From Bacteroidota bacterium (lineage in GTDB: Bacteria > Bacteroidota > Bacteroidia > Bacteroidales > Cfx3-03): a stretch of DNA of 8,902 nucleotides. The position numbers and the translations under genes were made by a program. Below are positions 1 to 6,530 of this stretch, one piece after another. How positions within the stretch are numbered: position 1 is the first letter of the stretch; each line of letters begins with the position of its first letter. Under the pieces are notes generated by a model. That model searched no databases. It was not told the origin of the DNA and saw only the letters and a program-made list of their open reading frames with translations. The stretch lies in the NCBI GenBank assembly GCA_030706265.1, contig JAUZOX010000081.1, positions 1 through 8,902 on the forward strand, in the 5' to 3' direction.

Positions 1-1986
1 CAGGTCAACAAGATGCTCAAGGCAATCAAGGGTTTGGTATTCCCGGCAAATATGATGCTTACCTGGTATGTAAAACCGGAAAAGAATCAACCCGATGTTC
101 TGGCATTGGTTGCGCTTAAAGCCACTACCCGTGATCTTACCGCTCCACTGTCGGGCGACGTAATCGTTGATGCCCGTCAGGACTATACTCAGGATGGCCG
201 TGTTGAAATATCCATGCGTATGAACAGCGAAGGTGCCCGTATATGGAAACGTATGACCGGTGCTAACGTCGGAAATGAAGTTGCCGTGGTTTTGGATGGT
301 TATGTTTATTCGGATCCAACGGTTCAGGATGAAATTCCAAATGGAAGTACTTCCATCACCGGAAACTATACCATTGAAGAAGCAAAGGACTTAGCCAATA
401 TTCTCCAGGCAGGTAAACTTCCTGCACCTGCACACATCGTTCAGGAAGAGATTGTAGGACCTACCCTTGGTAAAGAAGCCATCAGGGCCGGTGCCGTTTC
501 ATTCATCATTGCCTTTGTGCTCGTATTGTTATACATGCAGCTTTATTACAGCAAAGCAGGTCAGATTGCAAACGTGGCGTTATTGACCAATTTGTTCTTC
601 CTGTTTGGCATTCTTGCTTCTCTAAAGGCGGTTCTGACATTACCCGGTATTGCCGGTATCGTCATTACGATGGGTATGGCGGTTGATGCGAATGTGTTGA
701 TTTATGAACGTATCCGGGAAGAAGTCCGACGAGGGCAGGGGGCAAGGCTTGCTGTTAAGGATGGGTTCCGCCATGCCTTGAATGCCATTATCGACGGACA
801 CGTCACCGCAATTTTAACGGGTATTATTCTTTATATTTTCGGTACCGGTCCTATCCAGGGATTTGCTACTACCTTTGTTATTGGTTTGTTAACTTCTTTG
901 TTTACCGCGATATTCCTTCCACGTTTAATGATGGAACGGTTGATGGATAAGAATAAAACGATTGCTTACGGTAATAAATTTACCATCAACGCCTTTACCA
1001 ATATTCATATTGATTTCTTAGGTATTCGTAAGATCTTATATGTCTTTTCAGGATGTTTGATCGTCATCAGTTTAATTTCCTTTGCAACCAAAGGCTTGAA
1101 TCTGGGGATCGATTTTACAGGAGGACGTTCCTATGTGATTCGTTTTGACCAACCGGTAGTTACCAGTGATGTTCGCGAAGCGTTGACAAAACAATTGGGA
1201 GGAGAATCACCCGAAGTCAAGACATATGGCGCTTCAAATCAGGTAAAGGTTACCACCAAGTACAAGATTGAAGAAAGCGGCGCAGGTGTTGAACAGGAAT
1301 TAGCCGGTAAGATGTATACCGCCCTGAAGGGTTTATTCAAAGACAAATCGATCACCCTGGCTGCATTTAATGCCAAGACAGGTGGCCACATCGGGATCAT
1401 GAATAGTCAGAAGGTCGGACCAACTATTGCTGCCGACATCAAAAACAGAGCCGTCATGGCCGTGTTCTTTGCACTTCTCATCATCTTTACCTATATCGCA
1501 CTTCGTTTCAAAAAATGGCAATATGGTCTGGGTGGTGTCATCTCATTATTCCACGATACCTGTATCGTAATTGGAGCCTATTCATTGCTCGATGGTGTAT
1601 TACCCTTCCCACTTGAAGCAGACCAGTCGTTCATTGCAGCAATTCTAACCATCATCGGTTATTCAATTACCGACTCGGTTATTATCTTCGACCGTATCCG
1701 TGAATACAACAGATTGTATCCGAAACGCGATTTGCTTACCAATATGGACGAAGGAATCAACCATACCATCGGACGTACCGTTAATACTTCCGGTACGGTT
1801 ATCGTAACGCTACTCGCCATCTTTATCTTTGGTGGTGATGTGATTCGTGGATTTACTTTCGCCCTGTTATTTGGTGTTGTCATTGGAACTTATTCTTCAA
1901 TCTTCAACGCCACTCCAATTGCCTACGATTTGATCATGTGGCAAAGGAGAAGAGCAGCCAGAAAGCTTGCAACGGTTAAAAAATAG
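1..1986 (+). CDS. secDF: SecDF fused protein-export membrane protein, 5' end missing
   Basis: SecD and SecF are inner-membrane partners of SecYEG that use the proton gradient to help pull exported proteins into the periplasm. The reading frame is open from base 1, so the gene starts left of the window. The ATG at 13 is internal, because the family's fused form is about 1000 residues and only 661 codons are seen here. Visible in order are the end of the SecD periplasmic P1 region, the SecD membrane block with the family motif GMAVDANVLIYERI (its Asp codon at 685-687), a linker near 950-1010, then SecF. SecF begins with a membrane segment and the GIDFTGG motif near 1100-1125, followed by a periplasmic region and a last membrane block with GYSITDSVIIFDRI (Asp at 1672-1674). 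Both conserved transmembrane aspartates are present, so both halves look functional. The SecD-SecF fusion in one chain is common in Bacteroidota. A terminator follows directly. Confidence 0.96.
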   Translation, partial: QVNKMLKAIKGLVFPANMMLTWYVKPEKNQPDVLALVALKATTRDLTAPLSGDVIVDARQDYTQDGRVEISMRMNSEGARIWKRMTGANVGNEVAVVLDGYVYSDPTVQDEIPNGSTSITGNYTIEEAKDLANILQAGKLPAPAHIVQEEIVGPTLGKEAIRAGAVSFIIAFVLVLLYMQLYYSKAGQIANVALLTNLFFLFGILASLKAVLTLPGIAGIVITMGMAVDANVLIYERIREEVRRGQGARLAVKDGFRHALNAIIDGHVTAILTGIILYIFGTGPIQGFATTFVIGLLTSLFTAIFLPRLMMERLMDKNKTIAYGNKFTINAFTNIHIDFLGIRKILYVFSGCLIVISLISFATKGLNLGIDFTGGRSYVIRFDQPVVTSDVREALTKQLGGESPEVKTYGASNQVKVTTKYKIEESGAGVEQELAGKMYTALKGLFKDKSITLAAFNAKTGGHIGIMNSQKVGPTIAADIKNRAVMAVFFALLIIFTYIALRFKKWQYGLGGVISLFHDTCIVIGAYSLLDGVLPFPLEADQSFIAAILTIIGYSITDSVIIFDRIREYNRLYPKRDLLTNMDEGINHTIGRTVNTSGTVIVTLLAIFIFGGDVIRGFTFALLFGVVIGTYSSIFNATPIAYDLIMWQRRRAARKLATVKK

Positions 1987-2004
1987 TTTAAAAAATAACT
2001 GATT

Positions 2005-2035
2005 AAAAAAGTCCCGGAAACCCGGGACTTTTTTT
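2005..2035 (+). terminator. Rho-independent terminator after secDF
   Basis: A GC-rich stem GTCCCGG/CCGGGAC (2011-2017 with 2022-2028) and loop AAAC is flanked by six As on the left that pair with the T tract on the right, giving a stem of up to 13 bp followed by Ts. It lies 18 nt after the secDF stop and isolates secDF from the next unit. Confidence 0.9.
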
Positions 2036-2042
2036 ATTTTTG
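2035..2042 (+). promoter_or_regulatory. Putative Bacteroidota -7 element for the tatA-ompA unit
   Basis: TATTTTTG matches the Bacteroidota -7 consensus TAnnTTTG. It begins in the T tract of the secDF terminator and lies 14 nt before the tatA start codon, so a transcript from it would have a leader of only about 5-10 nt. No TTTG/TTG -33 element is seen at the usual distance, because that stretch is the terminator stem. The T-rich context makes a chance match possible. Confidence 0.4.
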
Positions 2043-2056
2043 TAATAATAAATACG

Positions 2057-2554
2057 ATGCCCATGTTAAACAGTGTGTTAATTTTTCTGGATATGAGCGG
2101 TGGCGAGATGATTGTTATCGCCCTTGTCGCATTGTTGGTACTTGGTCCTCAAAAGATGGGGGATTTTGCACGAAAGGCTGGCAAGATGATGAACGAGGTC
2201 AAGCGTGTTTCGAGTGACTTTACCAATCAGCTTAACGAGGAAACCGGAAGTTTGAAGGAGGATTTTCAAAGTGTCAAAGAGTCTATAAGAGATGCTGCCA
2301 ATAACATTAAGAATGAAATTACAAATCAAAAGCAAGAGGTCGCAGACAATTTGAATCTCAATACGACACAAAATATTAATGAGCCGTCCAACGATGTTTA
2401 TAATATAACGCAGGAAACCTCCAATAAAGAATCTGATTCCGAAAGCAGTTCAGAATATGGTTTTACTGAACATTCTAACACGCAAGACGTTACTAAAGAA
2501 CAACCAGCTGATAAAAATCCGACTTCGAAACAAGAGAACAAAACCAACCCATGA
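2057..2554 (+). CDS. tatA: Twin-arginine translocase TatA/TatB-family subunit
   Basis: This is a single-span inner-membrane component of the Tat system, which exports folded proteins with twin-arginine signals. The 165-residue product has a short N terminus, one hydrophobic helix (about residues 18-30), the hinge Gly-Pro-Gln at 30-32, a basic amphipathic helix (about 33-60), then a long hydrophilic tail rich in Asn, Ser, Glu and Lys with coiled-coil-like stretches. The membrane and hinge region are diagnostic of the TatA/B family. The LVLGPQ hinge and long tail are closer to TatB than to the usual short TatA with FGP, so the symbol is provisional; many Bacteroidota carry only TatA-type proteins with TatC. 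No tatC is in the window. The start could be the ATG at 2057 or 2063; neither has a clear Shine-Dalgarno. The stop overlaps the next start as ATGA, indicating translational coupling with the OmpA-family gene. Confidence 0.88.
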   Translation: MPMLNSVLIFLDMSGGEMIVIALVALLVLGPQKMGDFARKAGKMMNEVKRVSSDFTNQLNEETGSLKEDFQSVKESIRDAANNIKNEITNQKQEVADNLNLNTTQNINEPSNDVYNITQETSNKESDSESSSEYGFTEHSNTQDVTKEQPADKNPTSKQENKTNP

Positions 2555-4995
2555 AGTCTACACGCTACCTGTTTTGCATTCTACTATTCGGTATTAGCCT
2601 GAACCTTAAGGCCCAGAGTCTTATTACACAAGATGCTGACGATGCATATGCCAATCTGCAATATACGGTTGCAGCCGCTAAGTATAAAAAAGCATATACC
2701 AAGGCAAGAGTTCCTGCCGAAAAAGAAAGAATCCTATACAGAATGGCGGAATGTTACCGGATGACCAATGATGCCAAGGATGCGGAAATAACTTATGGTA
2801 CCCTGGTTCGAAGTGGATTCGACCGTAAGAATTCCATGGTCTTGCTTTATTATGCAGATGCTTTGCGGGCAAATGAAAAATATGATGAGGCAAAGGATAA
2901 TTACAACTTGTTTATCAAGGCCGAGCCCAAAGATCTACGAGGCAGGAATGGCGTGATCTCATGCGAACAGGCATTGAAATGGATGCAAACACCCTCGCGC
3001 TATGAAGTCAACAATGAAAAAAGACTTAACTCACCTGAAGATGACTTTGCACCGGCATTTGCCGATCCCAATTACCGTAGTTTGATATTTACCTCAAGCC
3101 GCCGGTCGGCAACCGGTAAGTCACTTGATGATTGGACCGGTCAGAATTTCAGCGATTTGTTTACCGCATCACTTGATCAAAAAGGGATGTGGAGTGAGCC
3201 GGTATTGCTGGATAACACAGGTGTGATCAATACCAAAGCCAACGAAGGCGCTGCAACCATGAACAATACCTATAACAGGCTTTACTTCACGCGTTGCGAA
3301 ACAGAGAAAGGTCGTGAATCCGGATGTCAGATCTGGGTATCAAACAAGGGAGAAGGACGATGGACCAAACCGGATCCCATCATTTTAACCAAAGATTCTA
3401 CGTTAGCCATCGGACATCCTGCAATTAGCTCGGATGAACTCACCATTATTTTTTCATGTGAAAAGGTAGGCGGCTATGGCGGCAAGGACTTATGGATGGC
3501 AACGCGGAGAAGTATAAACGAACCCTTTGGTCCGGCTGTGAATATGGGTTCCGATATCAATACGCCCGGAGATGAGGTATTTCCCACGTTGGTTGGCGAT
3601 TCAGTGCTTTACTTTTCTTCAAACGGACATATCGGTATGGGCGGACTGGATATATTCAGATCGAGCCGGGTCGCAAACCGATGGACTAAACCTCAGAATA
3701 TGATGCCTCCGATTAATTCGAGTGGTGATGATTTTGCAATCGTCTTTGCAGATGGAGAAGACCGTGGATATTTTAGCTCGAACCGTAAAGGCGGCGCAGG
3801 AGGCGACGATATTTATTCATTCTCCCGGCCACCGCTGATTTTTACACTGAAAGGAGTAGTTAAGGATGACCGCAGTCTTCAGTTCCTGGAAGGTGCACAT
3901 GTAAAACTGGTTGGAACCAACGGCTCTTCATACGAGGCCAAGACCGATGCAAAAGGCGCTTACGGCTTTTCCAATAATCAGATGGAAGCCAACGTGACGT
4001 ATGACCTGGAAGCTTCAAGAGATAACTACTTCGCAAAAAAAGCACGTGAGACAACCGTCGGAGTAGACCGGAGCCGGGACTTTGTTATCAATTTTAATCT
4101 CGAACCTATTCCCGATAAACCCATTATCTTACCCGATATAATTTATGATTTTGATAAATGGGATCTCAAACCCCAGTATCAGGACTCGCTTCAGGGATTG
4201 ATTAAAACCCTTGAAGAAAACCCACGATTGGTAATTGAGCTTTCCTCCCATACCGATTCACGGGGTGGTTTGGAATACAATGACCAGTTATCTCAGAAAC
4301 GTGCCGAATCCGTTGTCTCATACCTGATCAATCGTGGAATAGATCCCGATCGGTTAAAGGCAAAGGGCTATGGCAAAAGGGTCTTCCGTACCTTGTCACA
4401 GAATTTGGAGCGTGCAGGATTTACCTTTAAGGCAGGAACGGTGCTTACCGATGATTTTGTAAACTCACTCCCAACTAAAGATATACAGGAAGCGGCCTTT
4501 GAGTTGAACCGCCGGACCGAATTCAAGGTGCTGAGCAAGGACTTTGTCCCAAAGCCTAAAAATAAACCCATTGCGCCCATGATCACGATCGTTACGGCTC
4601 CTGATCAGGACACAGTGAAACTGGGTACCGATGCCGACGGATTTTTCCTTCTCCCAATGATCATCAATGGCCTCAATTACCAGGTTGCACTGGCAGAGGG
4701 TGAAGAGAGTTATCTGCAATTTTCGCGGGAAGAAACGCTTAAATTGTTACAGCAAGGGGTAATCAATAAAAACGATTTTGAAGGCGATGTTGAAACCGTG
4801 CTTGCTAATGGTTCTGTTGCCGATAAAGCCATTTTCCATCTGCGTGAAGTGAGGATTGGAACCAAAATTCAAAAGAACATCACCGCTCGTGTATCGCAAT
4901 TGCAAAAAGTTTCGGTTATGCTGGGTGAAGACCTTTTGAATCGTTTTGGTCAATACACTTTAGACCGAAAGAAGAAAGAAATGTATTTGAAATAG
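2551..4995 (+). CDS. OmpA-family scaffold: TPR, five-bladed PD40 propeller, CRD, OmpA_C, and a C-terminal degenerate retropepsin-like domain (PorE-like)
   Basis: The 814-residue product starts with a Sec signal peptide (about 1-21, ending LKA before QS; no lipobox). TPR-like helices follow (about 27-145). Five PD40/WD40-like blades with YFSSN/DIF-type repeats lie near 164-220, 231-277, 288-332, 341-384 and 393-427. Next is a carboxypeptidase-regulatory-like beta sandwich (about 430-517) and an OmpA_C domain (about 525-661) retaining the peptidoglycan-contacting pair D569 and R584, spaced 15 apart as in E. coli OmpA D271/R286. This order matches PorE, the periplasmic peptidoglycan-binding type IX secretion component, but paralogues with this layout are common in Bacteroidota, so the T9SS role is inference. 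Two oddities: an insertion of about 40 residues (611-650) inside OmpA_C, and an extra C-terminal domain (about 671-814) that resembles a retropepsin fold with the catalytic motif replaced by AEGEE at 715-719. The start overlaps the tatA stop by 4 nt. Confidence 0.93.
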   Translation: MKSTRYLFCILLFGISLNLKAQSLITQDADDAYANLQYTVAAAKYKKAYTKARVPAEKERILYRMAECYRMTNDAKDAEITYGTLVRSGFDRKNSMVLLYYADALRANEKYDEAKDNYNLFIKAEPKDLRGRNGVISCEQALKWMQTPSRYEVNNEKRLNSPEDDFAPAFADPNYRSLIFTSSRRSATGKSLDDWTGQNFSDLFTASLDQKGMWSEPVLLDNTGVINTKANEGAATMNNTYNRLYFTRCETEKGRESGCQIWVSNKGEGRWTKPDPIILTKDSTLAIGHPAISSDELTIIFSCEKVGGYGGKDLWMATRRSINEPFGPAVNMGSDINTPGDEVFPTLVGDSVLYFSSNGHIGMGGLDIFRSSRVANRWTKPQNMMPPINSSGDDFAIVFADGEDRGYFSSNRKGGAGGDDIYSFSRPPLIFTLKGVVKDDRSLQFLEGAHVKLVGTNGSSYEAKTDAKGAYGFSNNQMEANVTYDLEASRDNYFAKKARETTVGVDRSRDFVINFNLEPIPDKPIILPDIIYDFDKWDLKPQYQDSLQGLIKTLEENPRLVIELSSHTDSRGGLEYNDQLSQKRAESVVSYLINRGIDPDRLKAKGYGKRVFRTLSQNLERAGFTFKAGTVLTDDFVNSLPTKDIQEAAFELNRRTEFKVLSKDFVPKPKNKPIAPMITIVTAPDQDTVKLGTDADGFFLLPMIINGLNYQVALAEGEESYLQFSREETLKLLQQGVINKNDFEGDVETVLANGSVADKAIFHLREVRIGTKIQKNITARVSQLQKVSVMLGEDLLNRFGQYTLDRKKKEMYLK

Positions 4996-5012
4996 GAAGT
5001 TTGTCGTCTGTT

Positions 5013-5048
5013 AAAGAGGCTGCCTCGATTGTTGGAAACAGCCTCTTT
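5013..5048 (+). terminator. Hairpin terminator after the OmpA-family gene
   Basis: AAAGAGGCTG (5013-5022) pairs perfectly with CAGCCTCTTT (5039-5048) over 10 bp around a 16-nt loop. The trailing T tract is short and broken by GC. It begins 17 nt after the stop codon, which fits the end of the tatA-ompA unit. Confidence 0.75.
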
Positions 5049-5263
5049 GCTTTCAATCCCCTTCTGCTGCAATCTAAAAGATAGAATTATTCCTGATTAT
5101 CGGGCTCAGAGAGGAAGCTTAGGTGAAAAAGCCATCTATGGAAATTTGAAGGATGGTTCGGGGATATTATGGTTGAAAGGCAAAGTATTCAAAAATCCAA
5201 AGTTTTCCATTGATATTGTCACAGGATTATTATACTAAAAAGATAGAGTCCGTTATTTTTACT
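5049..5263 (+). other. Intergenic stretch with no recognised gene
   Basis: This is the bulk of the 331-bp gap between the OmpA-family gene and purM. A 69-codon frame with a TTG start (5029-5238) crosses it, but it begins inside the preceding terminator loop, has no ribosome binding site, and its product resembles no family I know. The complementary strand is broken by stops. I see no tRNA-like or other structured RNA. It may be spacer, a decayed gene or an unrecognised small RNA. Confidence 0.5.
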
Positions 5264-5292
5264 TTTGCGACGCCCTCTTTTTTGTAACTTTG
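5264..5292 (+). promoter_or_regulatory. Putative purM promoter (-33 TTTG, -7 TAACTTTG)
   Basis: TTTG at 5264-5267 and TAACTTTG at 5285-5292 match the Bacteroidota -33 and -7 consensus (TTTG and TAnnTTTG) with a 17-nt spacer, at the short end of the usual range. A start about 7 nt downstream gives a leader near 28 nt before the purM ATG at 5327. A second -7-like octamer, TACTTTTG (5260-5267), overlaps the -33 element. Confidence 0.6.
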
Positions 5293-5326
5293 CTTTCAAT
5301 TTTTCAAAAGCCTGAATTTAATTATA

Positions 5327-6490
5327 ATGAGCGAAAACAGATATTCCGGCCGGGGGGTTTCGGCTTCAAAAGAGGATGTGCACAATGCCATCCGAAATCT
5401 TGATAAAGGTCTATACCCCAATGCTTTTTGCAAGATTCTGCCCGATATTCTCGGTGGAGATCCTGACTATTGTAATATCATGCATGCCGATGGTGCAGGT
5501 ACAAAGAGTTCACTGGCATATCTTTACTGGAAAGAAACCGGTGATCTTTCGGTATGGAAGGGCATCGCCCAGGATGCCATTGTTATGAATACGGATGATC
5601 TCTTGTGTGTAGGAGCTACTGATAATATATTGGTGTCATCAACAATCGGCCGGAATAAGAACCTCATCACAGGCGAAGTAATAGCTGCCGTGATCAATGG
5701 AACAGAGGAAATACTTTCTGAGTTGCGTCTACTTGGTTTAGGCATTTATTTGACCGGAGGTGAGACGGCTGATGTCGGAGATCTTGTCAGGACAATAATT
5801 GTCGATTCTACGGTTACTGCACGAATGAAACGAAAGGATGTAATCGAAAATGCGATTCGTCCCGGCGATGTCATTGTCGGATTATCCTCTTCCGGTCGGG
5901 CTAATTACGAGAAATCGTACAATGGCGGCATGGGCAGTAATGGACTGACCTCTGCACGGCACGATGTATTCAATAAAGTATTTGCAACAAGGTATCCTGA
6001 AAGTTATGATCCGGCCGTTCCGCAAGATCTGGTTTATACCGGAAGCTGTAAACTGACGGATACTACCGAAGTGGAAGGAGTCGATGCCGGCCGCCTTGTT
6101 TTGTCGCCAACCCGGACCTATGCTCCGGTCATCAAAGCCGTACTCGATGAAATGCGATCCGAAATACATGGCCTCATCCATTGCAGCGGGGGAGCCCAGA
6201 CAAAGGTCCTTCATTTTGTAAACGACCTTCATATTGTAAAAGACAACCTGTTTCCGACACCTCCGTTATTCAGGCTGATACAGCGCGAGTCAAAAACCGA
6301 CTGGCAGGAAATGTACAAAGTATTTAACATGGGGCATAGAATGGAGATCTACACCGATCCTTCCAATGCATCCAGGATGATTGAAATCAGTCGATCCTTT
6401 GGTATTGATGCTCAGGTAATCGGTCATTGTGAATCGTGTCAAGGTAAAAAGCTGACAATTAAGTCGGAACACGGTTCTTTCGTTTACTAA
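5327..6490 (+). CDS. purM: Phosphoribosylformylglycinamidine cyclo-ligase (AIR synthase), divergent Bacteroidota form
   Basis: PurM closes formylglycinamidine ribonucleotide to aminoimidazole ribonucleotide (AIR) with ATP, the fifth step of purine synthesis, in the cytoplasm. The 387-residue product shows the family's signatures in order: DGAGTK (55-60), MNTDDL (87-92, corresponding to CVNDL), GGETAD (144-149), SSSG (187-190), PTRTY (261-265), HCSGGAQTK (285-293, corresponding to HITGGG) and FNMGHRME (333-340, corresponding to FNCGVGM). It is about 40 residues longer than the E. coli enzyme and departs from it at several conserved spots, notably GETADVGD instead of GETAEMPG. I believe this is the usual form in Bacteroidota rather than a decayed copy; all blocks are present without gaps. 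A related AIRS-superfamily enzyme is the main alternative. The start is the only ATG near the beginning; the upstream region is AT-rich without a Shine-Dalgarno. No hairpin terminator follows, so readthrough into prfA is possible. Confidence 0.87.
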   Translation: MSENRYSGRGVSASKEDVHNAIRNLDKGLYPNAFCKILPDILGGDPDYCNIMHADGAGTKSSLAYLYWKETGDLSVWKGIAQDAIVMNTDDLLCVGATDNILVSSTIGRNKNLITGEVIAAVINGTEEILSELRLLGLGIYLTGGETADVGDLVRTIIVDSTVTARMKRKDVIENAIRPGDVIVGLSSSGRANYEKSYNGGMGSNGLTSARHDVFNKVFATRYPESYDPAVPQDLVYTGSCKLTDTTEVEGVDAGRLVLSPTRTYAPVIKAVLDEMRSEIHGLIHCSGGAQTKVLHFVNDLHIVKDNLFPTPPLFRLIQRESKTDWQEMYKVFNMGHRMEIYTDPSNASRMIEISRSFGIDAQVIGHCESCQGKKLTIKSEHGSFVY

Positions 6491-6500
6491 AGCTTTTTCT

Positions 6501-6508
6501 TATCTTTG
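6501..6508 (+). promoter_or_regulatory. Putative -7 element of a prfA-pyrF promoter
   Basis: TATCTTTG, followed by CA, is a very typical Bacteroidota -7 element (TAnnTTTG). It lies 10 nt past the purM stop and 22 nt before the prfA ATG, giving a leader of about 15 nt. The -33 region, inside the last purM codons, has only a weak match (TTCG at 6479-6482, spacer 18). Confidence 0.6.
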
Positions 6509-6530
6509 CACCCGCAAAACAAAACCCTGC

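Noticed and set aside
13..15. ATG at 13 as the secDF start
   Set aside because: The frame is open to base 1 and the visible protein lacks the SecD N-terminal membrane segment and much of P1, so the true start is outside the window.
2078..2371. 97-codon antisense frame within tatA
   Set aside because: The hydrophobic stretches are the complement of the TatA-family coding sequence; no independent start signal or family match.
4561..4992. Active aspartic protease at the OmpA-family C terminus
   Set aside because: No Asp-Thr/Ser-Gly motif occurs at the expected place; AEGEE stands there, so activity is not supported.
5029..5238. 69-codon frame with TTG start as a real gene
   Set aside because: It starts inside the terminator loop, lacks a ribosome binding site, and the product matches no family I know. 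Kept only as an open question for the gap.
5882..6232. 116-codon antisense frame within purM
   Set aside because: It lies wholly opposite a well-supported coding gene and shows no recognisable domain; a shadow frame.
6445..6499. AAAAAGCT ... AGCTTTTT pairing at the purM end as a terminator
   Set aside because: The arms are AT-rich and separated by about 36 nt, with most of the pairing inside coding sequence; not a credible hairpin terminator.
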